From the NCBI GenBank assembly GCA_963807225.1, contig CAWEAD010000011.1, forward strand, positions 1 to 64,000: 64,000 nt of DNA. Direction: 5' to 3'. Positions 18,394 to 28,496 of this stretch are shown here, in pieces. Below the pieces are notes generated by a model. It did not search any database and had not been told where the DNA came from. It saw nothing but the letters and a program-made list of their open reading frames with translations. The number at the start of each line of letters is the position of its first letter. The stretch's first letter is position 1. The DNA is from JAGVGT01 sp963807225. GTDB taxonomy: Bacteria > Desulfobacterota > Desulfobulbia > Desulfobulbales > JAGXFP01. The position numbers and the translations under genes are program-made.

Positions 18394-19437
18394 ATGCACA
18401 TACTAATCACCGGCGGAGCCGGGTTCATCGGCTCCAACCTGGCCGAATACCATCTTGCCCAAGGGCACAAAATCCATGTGGTTGACGATCTCAGCACCGG
18501 CTGCCTGGAAAATATCGCCTCTTTTCAGGGCAATCCAGACTTCCGCTTCGACAACGACGACATCCTGACCTGGGACGGCCTGGAAAAGGCGGTCACCTGG
18601 GCCGATCGCATTTACCACATGGCGGCTGTGGTCGGAGTGTTCCGGGTCCTGGAAGACCCGGTCCGGGTGTTGGCCATTAACAGTGCCTCCACCGAAAGAA
18701 TGTTGCGTATGGCCCATGCCGGCAGATGGAGCCCGCAGATCCTCATAGCCTCAAGTTCCGAGGTCTACGGACACGGACTACCGGGCCGCCAGGTCTGTAC
18801 ACCGAAGGATTGCGAGGATAGCGGCATCGAAGACCGTCGTCAGTACCAGGTTGGGGAGTTCCGGGAAGATTTGGAACCGATGGTCGGATCAAGTGCGGTA
18901 TCGCGCTGGAATTACCCGATCAGCAAACTGGTCTCCGAGGCCATGGGATTGTCCTATGCCAGGAAATTCGGCAGTTTCGTTGTGGTCGCCAGACTCTTCA
19001 ACACCATAGGCCCCCGGCAGAGGGGACGGTATGGAATGGTAGTGCCCCGCTTTGTCGGACAGGCTGTCGCCGGTCAGCCGCTCACCATATTCGGTGACGG
19101 CCGACAGATGCGCAGTTTTTGTGATGTGCGGGACACGGTAACCGCTCTGGACCTCCTGCTCAAAAATCCTGAGAGCAGCGGGCAGATTGTCAACGTCGGC
19201 AACAACCGGGAAATATCGATCCTCGAACTGGCTCAAATGGTCCGAGCCCAGGCCAACAGCAGCTCGGTGATCGATTACGTATCCTACGAAGAGGCTTATC
19301 GGGAAAAATTCGAAGAGACATACCGCCGCAAACCTTATCTGGAAAAGTTATTCCAGCTGACCGGCTATCGACACCAATGGACTTTGGAGGATACCATCCG
19401 GGATCTGATCTCCCGAGAAAAATCTTCAGAAGGTTAG
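18394..19437 (+). CDS. NAD-dependent sugar epimerase/dehydratase
   Basis: A 347-residue extended short-chain dehydrogenase. The NAD motif TGGAGFIGSNLAEY lies at the N-terminus, followed by VDDLSTG, the catalytic serine region IASSSEVYG and the YxxxK motif YPISK. It resembles UDP-glucose 4-epimerases and UDP-glucuronate decarboxylases, so it probably makes a nucleotide sugar for the synthase three bases downstream. The ATG at 18394 follows a G-rich ribosome site; upstream in-frame codons lack family sequence. Confidence 0.85.
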   Translation: MHILITGGAGFIGSNLAEYHLAQGHKIHVVDDLSTGCLENIASFQGNPDFRFDNDDILTWDGLEKAVTWADRIYHMAAVVGVFRVLEDPVRVLAINSASTERMLRMAHAGRWSPQILIASSSEVYGHGLPGRQVCTPKDCEDSGIEDRRQYQVGEFREDLEPMVGSSAVSRWNYPISKLVSEAMGLSYARKFGSFVVVARLFNTIGPRQRGRYGMVVPRFVGQAVAGQPLTIFGDGRQMRSFCDVRDTVTALDLLLKNPESSGQIVNVGNNREISILELAQMVRAQANSSSVIDYVSYEEAYREKFEETYRRKPYLEKLFQLTGYRHQWTLEDTIRDLISREKSSEG

Positions 19438-19440
19438 AAC

Positions 19441-20823
19441 ATGGCGACCACTCCCTACTTCGTCATCAGCCCCAATGCGATTCTCAGCATCATCGGCCTT
19501 CTGCACGGACCGGACCGAACCGATCCGAACCCGGCCGAGGATTGGCGACAGGCCACGGTGGACGTGGTCATACCCGCCCTCAATGAACAAAAAAACATCA
19601 CCCTCTGCCTCTCCTCCATAGTGCGGCAGACCATACGCCCCAAGCGGATTATCCTGATCGACGACGGCAGCAGCGACCGGACCATGGAATTGGCCCGTGA
19701 TTTTTGCGCCGCCAACGATCTCGCCCTGATCGCCTACCGCCGGCAGAAACCGATCGGCAAGACCCCCACCATCAAACGCCAGGCCCGGGAATACGACTCG
19801 GATGTCGAGTTCATCCTCGACGGCGACACGGTCCTCAAGTCCGACAACTACATCGAGCGGACAGTCGAAGAACTCTATAAGGGGAGGGGCATCGCCTGCG
19901 CCTGCGGGACCATTCTGCCCCTGCACGAGAAGGACCGGCGCGAGGAGATCAAACTGAACCCGATCCAGCGGCTGCTGGAGCACAAACCGGACCTGGAATT
20001 GGAGGTGGAGGAGGGTCGTTTTCGCCGATTCCAGCGGGCCACCAGCAACCTTTACCGTGATACCCTCTACCTCTTTCTGCAGAGATTCGTCTACCACGGT
20101 CAGATGGTCTTCTTCGGCTCGATCACCAACCCGGTCGGCTGCGCCGTGGCTTATCGCCGCAAGTATGTCCGCGACCTCTTTGACAAGTATGAACCCATCC
20201 TCGGCGACGACCTGACCAACTCCGAGGACATCTTCATCGGTTTCGCCCTGCTGGAAGAAGGCTATCGCAACATCCAGCTGACCGACGTCTATGCCCGGTC
20301 GGAGGAACCTGAGGCCAGGCGCCTGCCGCGCCAGATCTACATGTGGTCCTCCTCCTTTCTCCAGTCCTGTTACTACTTCGACTCGCTGCTCCGCAGCCCC
20401 TTCAAGGGGCTGAAACGTTACCGGCACCGTCGAAAGATCGAGAAAAACCGGGAAATCCAGGAGCAGCGCAAGATCAGGGAACCCTACCGGCAGCCTTTCG
20501 GAGTGAAATACACCCGGGAATACGGCCGGCCCATGGGCTGGGTGGTACTGATCTCCGCCTTCGAAAAGATCTCCTTTCCGACGGCCATCTGTCTGATGAT
20601 GATCCTGAAATGGTGGGAGCCGCTGGGCGTCACCTTGGCGGCGGAGACCTTCCTGTCGCTGACCATCCTGACCATCATTGCCAAGGGGCAACGCTGGTCC
20701 TATCTCGGCAAAGGCCTCCTGGTCACGCCGATCCGGTATCTGTCAATCCTCTTCGACCTCCTGACCATGCTCCGCTTCGCCTTCGAACTCTGGGTACTCC
20801 GTTCGAGGAGGTGGCGCAAATGA
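19441..20823 (+). CDS. Processive family-2 glycosyltransferase (polysaccharide synthase)
   Basis: The 460-residue product has a cytoplasmic GT-A domain with VVIPALNEQKNI, LIDDGSSDRT, the DGDT (DxD) motif at about residue 125 and GDDLTNSED. Three or four membrane helices at the C-terminus (from MGWVVLISAFEKISF) resemble NodC, PgaC or hyaluronan synthases. It probably polymerises and extrudes a sugar polymer across the inner membrane. The processive QxxRW motif is not obvious; SRRWRK at the very end is not equivalent. Its TGA overlaps the next ATG (ATGA). Confidence 0.85.
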   Translation: MATTPYFVISPNAILSIIGLLHGPDRTDPNPAEDWRQATVDVVIPALNEQKNITLCLSSIVRQTIRPKRIILIDDGSSDRTMELARDFCAANDLALIAYRRQKPIGKTPTIKRQAREYDSDVEFILDGDTVLKSDNYIERTVEELYKGRGIACACGTILPLHEKDRREEIKLNPIQRLLEHKPDLELEVEEGRFRRFQRATSNLYRDTLYLFLQRFVYHGQMVFFGSITNPVGCAVAYRRKYVRDLFDKYEPILGDDLTNSEDIFIGFALLEEGYRNIQLTDVYARSEEPEARRLPRQIYMWSSSFLQSCYYFDSLLRSPFKGLKRYRHRRKIEKNREIQEQRKIREPYRQPFGVKYTREYGRPMGWVVLISAFEKISFPTAICLMMILKWWEPLGVTLAAETFLSLTILTIIAKGQRWSYLGKGLLVTPIRYLSILFDLLTMLRFAFELWVLRSRRWRK

Positions 20824-22639
20824 ACAAATCACGGCTTGTCCTTTCGCTGATAATCTGCACCGGCTTGCTCTTCTTTTATTGGTCAAACTCTTATGGCCTG
20901 ACAGTTCCCCCGGCCGGTCTGCAGGCCGAGGGAGAAGGGAAATGGCAGGAAGCGCTTGATCTCTACAACCAGGCGCTGGAGGCCGACCAGGTCCGCCCTG
21001 ACCTGTGGCTCAGAGTTGCCGATATCGAGGCACGGCTTGATCATCACCTTGAAGCCGCCCTGGCCTTAGCCAAAGCCAGCGAGCTTAGCGGAGAGGATGC
21101 GCCATTGCAGTCCCACCTTTCTCAGGCCTGGTCGATGGCCGGACGTCCCGATCTGGCTACGAAAGCGATCGAAAAAGCGCTCTACCTGGATCCGCGCAAT
21201 CTCGAATATCTGAAGGCCCGCGTCATCTTGGCCTACTGGCAGGGCGACACTGACAAAGCGGCCAGCAGCATGGAGATGTTGGCCAAGCTCGACCCGACCT
21301 ACGATATGACCGAACTGAATAGGGCCCGGGCTCTCTCCTTCCGCAATAAACTGGACGAATCGGCGCGCTCCTATCGGAATTACCACCGGTCTCAAGAACC
21401 AGACCGGCAAAGTCTGCTGGAACAGGCGCGGGTTGAAGCCTGGCGCGGCAATTATGCCAGTGCCATGGAACTGCTGGCCAGCTACCGGGAAAGATTCGGC
21501 GAAGACCGGGATTATCTGCGGGATCGAGCCCGGCTCCTGGCCTGGGCCGAACTTCCCGATCAGGCCATGGTCTTGGTCAATCAATGCTCCGGGACGACCC
21601 GGAAGACTTTCATGCCCGCTTCACCAAGGCCATCGCCCTGCGGAACGGCAACCGTCCGGGCGCGGCCCTGGAGCTGGCCGACGGACTACGGCAGGAAGAG
21701 CCTTCCCGGGATACCGAAGATCTCTATCTGATGGCCTGGACCCCGGTCCGCCATCATCTCGACGCCACCTTCACCTATTACAACGATGCCGATGATATTG
21801 AGCGCCTCCACTCGGAACTGTTCGGAGCCTATTTCATCTCCCCGGTCACCAGCCTCGGAGCCCGGCTCGATTACGATTACCTGACCGCCAAAGCTGGCTC
21901 GGGCCTGGAAAACATCGACGGCTCCGAGAGTGAGCAGCGCCAGCGGGGGGCTCTGGAGGTCTGGCACCGCTTCACGCCTTGGCTGGCCGCCAATATTTCC
22001 CTGGGGGGCTCCCAAACCGACAACCTGGACGAGATTACCAGCCGCCTCGACCTCCTGCTTAACCCGACCGACACCTTCGCTCTCCGCCTTTCCAGAGATT
22101 ACGACTATTATCTGGTTTCTCCCCGCGCCATTTCGGCCGATATCAGGAGCGCCAGTTACCTGGCCGAGGGTATCTGGCGACCTGGCTTGAGATACACCGT
22201 CGTGGGCCAGGCCGGATACACTGACTTCTCGGATGACAACAGCAAATGGCTGGCGATCCTGGCCCCGCGCCGGGCTTTCATCCGGAGCCAGTACTTCAAC
22301 CTCGATCTGGGTCTCAGGGGTTGGCTGTATGGTTTCGACCGCGACCTCGACAACGGCTATTACGACCCGCAGAATTACCAAAGTTACATGGCTACAGCTT
22401 TCGGCTACTGGAAGATCAATCGCGATAATGGCGTCGGCCTGACCGTCGCCGCCGGCCTGCTCAAGGACGACAAAATGTCCGGTTTCGAGTTTGGCTGGGA
22501 CGCGACGCTGGAAGGGTATTTTGGGATCTACCGGAACTGGATGCTGAAAGCCTACACCAGCATCATGCAGAATCAGCGCCAGGGCAGCGGCGCTTACAAC
22601 GCCAACAGCATAGGCCTGACCTTGGTCCGTCGCTTCTGA
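20820..22639 (+). CDS. TPR / outer-membrane beta-barrel exporter, one frameshift
   Basis: A protein of about 606 residues, split by one indel near 21585. The first part has a signal peptide (LVLSLIICTGLLFFYW) and six or so TPR-like helical repeats (EALDLYNQALEADQ, AIEKALYLDPRN). The second part, entering as LRDDPEDFHARFTKAIALR, is rich in alternating aromatic strands and ends in GLTLVRRF, a typical barrel end. PgaA, PelB and similar proteins combine periplasmic TPRs with a 16-stranded export barrel. With the synthase in the same operon, an exopolysaccharide export role is likely (inference). Confidence 0.8.
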
Positions 22640-22661
22640 GTCGGCAGGAGACCCTGGCGCC

Positions 22662-23393
22662 TCAGCCGAAGACCTTCCGCAGGATCTCGGTAGTCCGCTT
22701 TAGCGGGTCACGGCGGATCGCCGCCTCCTCCATGGCCAGGTAGTAGAAGATCCCGGCCATCCCCTTCTCGACTACATAGCCGGTCAGGTCGGCCTCGATC
22801 CTCGGCGCGAAAGGAATGGCCTGGTATTCCCGGAGCACTTGCTTGAACTGGCGCACCGCCCCTACCTGGTCGAGGGTGGCATCAACCACCGGGCGCAGGG
22901 ATTGAGCCAGCTGGGGAGTCATCTTTTGTTCAAAGTATCGGGTGGCCGCATCTTCCGAGCCCCTGAAGATCTGTTGCACGTCCCCGATGGTCATCTGGCT
23001 GATCGCCTGCCAAAAAAGATCCCTGGCCAAGGGGGCAGCCTTCTCGGCCGCCCGGTTGAGCCGTTCCTCCAGCTCCACGAAAGAGCGGTCCAGGCCGATC
23101 TTCGCGCTTAGCTCCCGGGCCTTCTGCAGGTCGCGGGGCAAGGGAATGCGGATGTTGACATCTCTGTAGAAACCATCCGGGCGACCGACCTGGAGGACCA
23201 CCTCTTCACTACCCACCCGCAGGGCCTCCCGCAGGCCGGTATCGATCTCACCCATGGTCAGTTCCGCCGCTGGTCCAGTCGCCAGCCCCGCGGTCACCTG
23301 CCGGCTGATCTGTTGCAACTCGGCCTCGGTACAAGAGAGCAGGAGAGGCAACACCATAGACAACAAGAACAGTGAGCCAAACAACTTGGCCAT
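22662..23393 (-). CDS. DUF4197 lipoprotein
   Basis: The 243-residue product has a lipoprotein signal peptide with lipobox LLSC at residues 18-21, followed by the DUF4197 domain (DTGLREALRVGSEEVV, NIRIPLPRDLQKARE, YFEQKMTPQLAQSLRP, GIFYYLAMEEAAIRRDP). The domain is widespread in proteobacteria; its function is not known. It converges on the exporter gene, with 22 bases between the stops. Confidence 0.85.
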   Translation of the reverse strand: MAKLFGSLFLLSMVLPLLLSCTEAELQQISRQVTAGLATGPAAELTMGEIDTGLREALRVGSEEVVLQVGRPDGFYRDVNIRIPLPRDLQKARELSAKIGLDRSFVELEERLNRAAEKAAPLARDLFWQAISQMTIGDVQQIFRGSEDAATRYFEQKMTPQLAQSLRPVVDATLDQVGAVRQFKQVLREYQAIPFAPRIEADLTGYVVEKGMAGIFYYLAMEEAAIRRDPLKRTTEILRKVFG

Positions 23394-23462
23394 GAGTCAA
23401 CCCCCAAGAACAATTAGAAAATGGCGCCCGGACAGCATTTAACGTCTATCAGCCAAACGCGG

Positions 23463-23957
23463 TCAATCGCTTTTGGTGAAGGCTCCCCGTTTGGCGCCAC
23501 AGACCGGACATTTCTCCGGGGCTTCCTTTTCATGGGTATGGCCGCAAACCGAGCAGACATAATAATCGTACTCCTCTTTACCGCCGAGGGAATCCAGAGC
23601 CTGCCGATAGAGGGCGGCGTGGATCTTTTCCACCTCGTTGGCATAGGAAAAGGACCGTAAGGCCGCCTTATGTCCATCGGCCTCGGCCTGCCGGATCATC
23701 TCCGGGTACATCTTTTCAAACTCATAGGTCTCACCGGCCACCGCCGCTTTCAGGTTGTCGGCCGTGGTCCCCACTCCCTGCATGGCCCGCAGATGGGCGT
23801 GGGCGTGGATGGTTTCGGCCGCCGCCGCGGCTCGGAAAAGCCTGGCGACCTGGGCAAAGCCCTCCTTGTCGGCCTGCTTGGCAAAGGCCAGGTACTTGCG
23901 GTTGGCCTGGGATTCCCCGGCAAAGGCGGTCTGCAGATTTTCTTCGGTAAGCTTCAT
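23463..23957 (-). CDS. rbr: Rubrerythrin
   Basis: Rubrerythrin reduces hydrogen peroxide in anaerobes. The 164-residue product has a four-helix di-iron domain with the ligand motifs GESQANRKY, AAETIHAHAHLRA, AGETYEFEKMYPEM and SYANEVEKIHAALY, and a C-terminal rubredoxin-like domain (CSVCGHTHEKEAPEKCPVCG). It is preceded by GAGG near the ATG. The full di-iron and rubredoxin sites are intact. Confidence 0.94.
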   Translation of the reverse strand: MKLTEENLQTAFAGESQANRKYLAFAKQADKEGFAQVARLFRAAAAAETIHAHAHLRAMQGVGTTADNLKAAVAGETYEFEKMYPEMIRQAEADGHKAALRSFSYANEVEKIHAALYRQALDSLGGKEEYDYYVCSVCGHTHEKEAPEKCPVCGAKRGAFTKSD

Positions 23958-23978
23958 CTTTCACCTCGGTTTCGTTCA

Positions 23979-24473
23979 TTAATCTGGATGGTTTTTGTCA
24001 AACCTGATACCGGTGCAGATATAGATCAGGCTGGCCAGCACTGCATAAAGAGCGGCGACCGGCAAGATAATCAGCACCAGAACGAGGAGGGAGTAGAAGA
24101 TGACCAGTTTTTTGATCACCTGGTCTTTTTCCCGCTGCAACTCACGGGAAATGACCGCCGCACGCCGGGCCGCCAATGGTTCGGCCGCCCTTAGACAGTC
24201 ATCGTAACCGGGAGCCTCCACCCCACCCGCAGCCTGGCGGCAACCTTCCGCCACCTCGCCTTCGGCGCTTACCGCGGCATAATCACCGGCCAGGCGGGTC
24301 GCTACCAGCCGGTACTCCCGGTGAATCCGCCCCATGTCGTGGCGGCCCAAGTAGACCACCACCACGGCGTAGATCAGGGCCGCCAACAAGTAACAGCACT
24401 GAAGAAATCGCTGCGGCAGGGCCAGGGAACACAATAAGCGCCTGACCGGGTTTTTCCGCTGCTTATCGGTCAC
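23979..24473 (-). CDS. Hypothetical membrane protein with two helices
   Basis: A 164-residue protein with a basic N-terminus, one membrane helix near residues 24-42 (CCYLLAALIYAVVVVYLG), an extracytoplasmic region of about 75 residues containing two cysteines, and a second long hydrophobic region (VIFYSLLVLVLIILPVAALY). I do not recognise the family. Its ATG overlaps the stop of the upstream gene by four bases, so the two are co-translated. Confidence 0.65.
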   Translation of the reverse strand: MTDKQRKNPVRRLLCSLALPQRFLQCCYLLAALIYAVVVVYLGRHDMGRIHREYRLVATRLAGDYAAVSAEGEVAEGCRQAAGGVEAPGYDDCLRAAEPLAARRAAVISRELQREKDQVIKKLVIFYSLLVLVLIILPVAALYAVLASLIYICTGIRFDKNHPD

Positions 24474-25009
24474 CGACCCGATTTCTCCAGCAGGCCCCTG
24501 TCTTTGTCAATAACCCCGCCTCCTTCGACCGGCAACAGCAAGCTGGTATAGACCTTGATTACGCCATGGGCCCCGACCTTATACCCGACCGTCACGGTGT
24601 TGCCCCATTCGCAAAGGGAAGGAGGATAATCAGGCGTTACCTCGTAACCGACGAAGACGCCATCGGACAACTTAAGACTCTTTATCCGGTAGCCGTTATA
24701 GGCGCAATGTGAAGAAAAGAGCTTCACCGCCTCAGCCAGGGCGGCCGCGGCCGACAAGCCCTCGATCCTCTTGACCCGGTAATCCGAAGCCACCGGTTGG
24801 AAACTGTAGCCATCACCCTCCAAATCGAGAATGGCCACCCGATCCGCGTCGGCGGCAAAAGTCCCGCCAATTAGGATCGCGGTATAGGTGCCGGGCAGCA
24901 TATCGGGCTCGGCCACCAACTGCCTGGTCAGATCCACGGCGCAGGCCGATGCCGCCAAACCGACCAGCAACAAGGGAAGCAGGTATAATCTCGTCAATGC
25001 TCTCATCAT
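24470..25009 (-). CDS. Hypothetical secreted protein
   Basis: A 179-residue protein with a signal peptide (LYLLPLLLVGLAASACAV), possibly lipid-modified at Cys22 or a neighbouring residue although the lipobox is weak. The mature part contains PGTYTAILIGGTFAADADRVAILD and two further cysteines. It forms a two-gene unit with the following membrane protein. I find no known domain. Confidence 0.6.
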   Translation of the reverse strand: MMRALTRLYLLPLLLVGLAASACAVDLTRQLVAEPDMLPGTYTAILIGGTFAADADRVAILDLEGDGYSFQPVASDYRVKRIEGLSAAAALAEAVKLFSSHCAYNGYRIKSLKLSDGVFVGYEVTPDYPPSLCEWGNTVTVGYKVGAHGVIKVYTSLLLPVEGGGVIDKDRGLLEKSGR

Positions 25010-25119
25010 TCACCTCGACTGTGTTTTTCCCCCCGGATTCTTCTCCATGATAGTGAAAAAATCACCAATCCCAAAGCCAATTAATCAGGCCGGGACCATG
25101 CGGTCGGAATGCCAAGGTT

Positions 25120-26985
25120 TCAGAGGAGACCGAGTTTGCGGAGATGAACCTGGAGGATGGCAATGGCCGCCGGGGTAATGCCGGAGATCCGCGAGGCCTG
25201 GCCCAGGTTGAGCGGCCGAATGCGGGAGAGCTTTTCCACCACTTCGTTGGATAAACCCGGCAGAACCCGATAATCCAGTTCGACCGGCAACCGGTAGGAC
25301 TCGAACTTACGGAAGCGATCGACCTGTTCCTGCTGGCGTTGGATGTAGCCGGCATATTTGACCTGGAGCTGCACTTGCTCCAGCCACTCCGGGTGGACCT
25401 GCAATGCCACCCCGGCCGCCACACCGACGCCGGCCAGATCCAATTCCGGCCGCCGCGACAGCTCGGCCAGGGTGACCTGCTTGCTCAAAGGGCTGCTGCC
25501 CAGAGCGGCCAGTCGGTCATTCACTTCGCCGGTCGGCCGCACCGTGGTTTTCTCCAGCCAGTCCACCCCAGCCGCGATGGCCTCTTTTTTGGCCGAGAAA
25601 CGCTGGTAGAGTTCCTCCCCCACCAGCCCCAGCCGGTGGCCGATTTCACTGAGTCGCAAGTCGGCATTGTCTTCCCGCAGCAGCAGCCGGTACTCGGCCC
25701 GCGAGGTAAAGAGGCGGTAGGGCTCCTTGGTGCCGCGAGTGACCAGATCGTCGATCAGTACCCCGATATAGGCCTGGGAGCGATCCAGGATCAGCGGCTC
25801 CTCGCCCCGCACCTGCCGGACCGCGTTGATCCCGGCCATCAGGCCCTGGGCGGCGGCCTCCTCGTAACCCGAGGTACCGTTGATCTGGCCGGCCAGAAAA
25901 AGGCCGGGCAACCGTTTGGTTTCCAGGGTCGGCAGCAGCTCCAGGGGATCGACATAGTCATATTCGATGGCATAGCCGGGCCGGATGATCCGCACCCGTT
26001 CCAACCCCTTGATGCTCCTGAGCATGGCCGCCTGGACATCGACGGGCAAACTGGTCGGCACCCCGTTTGGATAGACCTCGATCGTGTCCAGTCCTTCCGG
26101 TTCCAAGAAGATCTGATGCCGGTCCTTCTCCGGAAAACGCACCACCTTGTCCTCGATGGAGGGGCAATAACGGGCTCCCACCCCGGCAATGATCCCGGTG
26201 TAAAGCGGTGAGCGGTCGCAGCCGCCCCGGATGATTTCATGGGTGCGGGGATTGGTGTAGGTGATGTAACAGGGTCGCTGCTCAAGTCTATCACCCTCGC
26301 CGGAGTTGGAAAAAAGTGGCAGCGGCCGGTCCGATTCCTGGGCCGACAGTTCGGAGTAGTCGATGGTGTTGCCGTCCAGCCTGGGGGTGGTGCCGGTCTT
26401 CATCCGGCCCATCTGGAATCCCAAACGCTTGAGATCCCCGGCCAGACTCAGCGAGGGGCTGTCTCCCATGCGTCCGGCCGGAAATGATTTGAGGCCGATA
26501 TGGATCAAGCCGTTCAGGAAGGTGCCGGTGGCCACCACCACCGTTCGCGCCCGAATTTCTTCGTCCAGGGAGGTGAGTACTCCAGCCACCCGACCCTCTT
26601 CGATCAGGAAGCGGTCGGCCACCGCCTGGCGGATTTCCAGGTTGGCCTGGTTCTCCATGACCTCCTTCATCCGCAACCGGTAGCGCAGCCGATCGGCCTG
26701 GGCCCTGGAGGACCAGACAGCCGGACCTTTGCTGGTATTGAGCCGCCGGAACTGGATCCCGGTAGCGTCGATATTTCTGGCCATCTCGCCGCCCAAAGCG
26801 TCGATCTCCCTGACCAGATGGCCCTTGGCCAGGCCACCGATGGCCGGGTTGCAGGACATGGCGCCGATGGTATCGACGTTGATCACCAGCACCGCCGTGT
26901 GGCAGCCGAGTCGGGCTGCGGCCAGGGCCGCCTCGCAGCCGGCATGCCCGGCCCCGATCACCAGGACGTCGTAAATTGTATTCAT
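25120..26985 (-). CDS. mnmG: tRNA uridine 5-carboxymethylaminomethyl modification enzyme MnmG (GidA)
   Basis: With MnmE, MnmG installs the cmnm5 group on the wobble uridine of several tRNAs. The 621-residue product has the FAD motif VLVIGAGHAGCEAALAAARLG, the conserved CNPAIGGLAKGHLVREIDALGG, GTFLNGLIHIG and a C-terminal helical domain that binds MnmE. I use the ATG at 26985, with AAGGAG seven bases upstream; it overlaps the trkH stop. The order trkA-trkH-mnmG is a single transcription unit by spacing. Confidence 0.96.
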   Translation of the reverse strand: MNTIYDVLVIGAGHAGCEAALAAARLGCHTAVLVINVDTIGAMSCNPAIGGLAKGHLVREIDALGGEMARNIDATGIQFRRLNTSKGPAVWSSRAQADRLRYRLRMKEVMENQANLEIRQAVADRFLIEEGRVAGVLTSLDEEIRARTVVVATGTFLNGLIHIGLKSFPAGRMGDSPSLSLAGDLKRLGFQMGRMKTGTTPRLDGNTIDYSELSAQESDRPLPLFSNSGEGDRLEQRPCYITYTNPRTHEIIRGGCDRSPLYTGIIAGVGARYCPSIEDKVVRFPEKDRHQIFLEPEGLDTIEVYPNGVPTSLPVDVQAAMLRSIKGLERVRIIRPGYAIEYDYVDPLELLPTLETKRLPGLFLAGQINGTSGYEEAAAQGLMAGINAVRQVRGEEPLILDRSQAYIGVLIDDLVTRGTKEPYRLFTSRAEYRLLLREDNADLRLSEIGHRLGLVGEELYQRFSAKKEAIAAGVDWLEKTTVRPTGEVNDRLAALGSSPLSKQVTLAELSRRPELDLAGVGVAAGVALQVHPEWLEQVQLQVKYAGYIQRQQEQVDRFRKFESYRLPVELDYRVLPGLSNEVVEKLSRIRPLNLGQASRISGITPAAIAILQVHLRKLGLL

Positions 26986-28478
26986 GAATGGACTCCTTGC
27001 CGGCTTTGCCGCCAGCGCCATGCCGGCCGCCGGGCCAGAGCCCAGAATTCCGGTGAAAGAAAAACCGCCAAAGTATAGAGCTCAAGCCGGCCGGCCAGCA
27101 TACAGAAGGACAGCACCCACTTGGCGGACTGGGGTAGATGACCGAAATGGGTGGACGGCCCGACCAGATTGAGGCCCGGGCCGATGTTGTTGAGGGTAGC
27201 GACCACCGCCGTGGCGCCGGTGACGATATCGACCCCCAGGGCGGTCACCACCAGGGTGGCCAGGAGCAGGACCGCGACATAGAGCCCGAAGAATCCGAGA
27301 ATGGCGATCATCACTTCCTGGGGCACCTTGAGGCGGCCCAGCTTGATCGCCCCCACCGCCCGGGGATGCACCAGGTTGCGGAGTTGCAGCCGGGCATATT
27401 TGAAGAAGAGCAGCACCCGCACCACCTTGATGCCGCCGCCGGTGGAGCCGGCGCAACCGCCGATCAGCATCAGCGAAACCAGCAGGAACTTGCAGACCGG
27501 CGGCCAGAGATTGAAATCGGCCGTACCGAAGCCGGTAGTGGTCTGGATCGAGACGACCTGGAACAGCGCGGTCCGCAGACTCTGCCCGGCACTGCTGTAA
27601 ATACCATAGGAGAGATTGGCGGCCATGATCACCAGCGTGGCCACAACCATTATCTTCAGATAAAGACGAAACTCCTCGTTTTCCCGGTAGGCGCCGAAGC
27701 GGCCGGTCAACAACCGGTGATGCAGGGTAAAGTTGGTCCCGGCCAGGAACATGAAGAGGATGGTCACCCCTTCCACGTAGACCGAATCAAACTGGGCGAT
27801 ACTGGCGCTGTGGGTGGAGAAACCGCCGGTGGCCAGGGTGGCGAAGGCATGACAGACCGCATCGAAGAAAGTCAGTCCGCCCAGCATCAGGAGCAGGGTC
27901 TGGACCAGGGTGAAAAGCAGATATACCGTCCAGAGGATTCGGGCCGTGTCCTGGATGCGGGGCGCCAGCCGGTCCTTGGTCGGACCTGGCATCTCGGCCT
28001 GGAAGAGCTGCATGCCGCCCACGCCCAGGAGCGGCAGGATGGCCAGCGATAAAACGATGATACCCATGCCGCCCAACCAATGGGTGGTAGCCCGCCAGAA
28101 CAGGGCGCTGGGCGGCAGCACCTCGACCCGGGACAAAATGGTGGAGCCGGTGGTGGTGAAGCCGGACATCGATTCGAAAAAGCAGTCAGCAAAAGTGGCC
28201 ATCTGCCCGGAGAAAAAATAAGGCAGTGCTCCCAGGAGCGCCAGGCCGAGCCAGCTCAATACCACCACGGCAAAGCCGTCGCGGTAACCCAGGTCGTGTT
28301 CAGGCAGGAAGCAGAAGACCAGGAGCCCGCCCAGTCCGGCCCCGACCAGGGAACTGAGCAGAAAATAGCCGACCATGCCGTCCTTGAAGTAGAGGCTGAA
28401 GGGAATAGGCAGAAGCAGGAAGAGGGAGAGCAGGATCAGGAGCTTGCCCAGGATATTTAGAACGCCGCCGGTACGCAT
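26982..28478 (-). CDS. trkH: Potassium uptake channel subunit TrkH
   Basis: The 498-residue integral membrane protein carries four pore-loop repeats of the TrkH/KtrB type, seen for example in SGFTTTGSTIL, FATLATGGFSTH and IQTTTGFGTADFN. It takes up K+ under the control of the cytoplasmic TrkA ring encoded 18 bases upstream. The 3' end overlaps mnmG by four bases. Confidence 0.93.
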   Translation of the reverse strand: MRTGGVLNILGKLLILLSLFLLLPIPFSLYFKDGMVGYFLLSSLVGAGLGGLLVFCFLPEHDLGYRDGFAVVVLSWLGLALLGALPYFFSGQMATFADCFFESMSGFTTTGSTILSRVEVLPPSALFWRATTHWLGGMGIIVLSLAILPLLGVGGMQLFQAEMPGPTKDRLAPRIQDTARILWTVYLLFTLVQTLLLMLGGLTFFDAVCHAFATLATGGFSTHSASIAQFDSVYVEGVTILFMFLAGTNFTLHHRLLTGRFGAYRENEEFRLYLKIMVVATLVIMAANLSYGIYSSAGQSLRTALFQVVSIQTTTGFGTADFNLWPPVCKFLLVSLMLIGGCAGSTGGGIKVVRVLLFFKYARLQLRNLVHPRAVGAIKLGRLKVPQEVMIAILGFFGLYVAVLLLATLVVTALGVDIVTGATAVVATLNNIGPGLNLVGPSTHFGHLPQSAKWVLSFCMLAGRLELYTLAVFLSPEFWALARRPAWRWRQSRQGVHS

Positions 28479-28496
28479 TTCATTTCTCCGGACGGT

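Noticed and set aside
19426..20691. Open frame of about 421 codons on the minus strand
   Set aside because: It is antisense to the glycosyltransferase, which has conserved motifs and correct operon spacing.
27138..28052. Open frame on the plus strand opposite trkH
   Set aside because: It shows the low-complexity composition of a GC-rich shadow frame, while trkH is clear.
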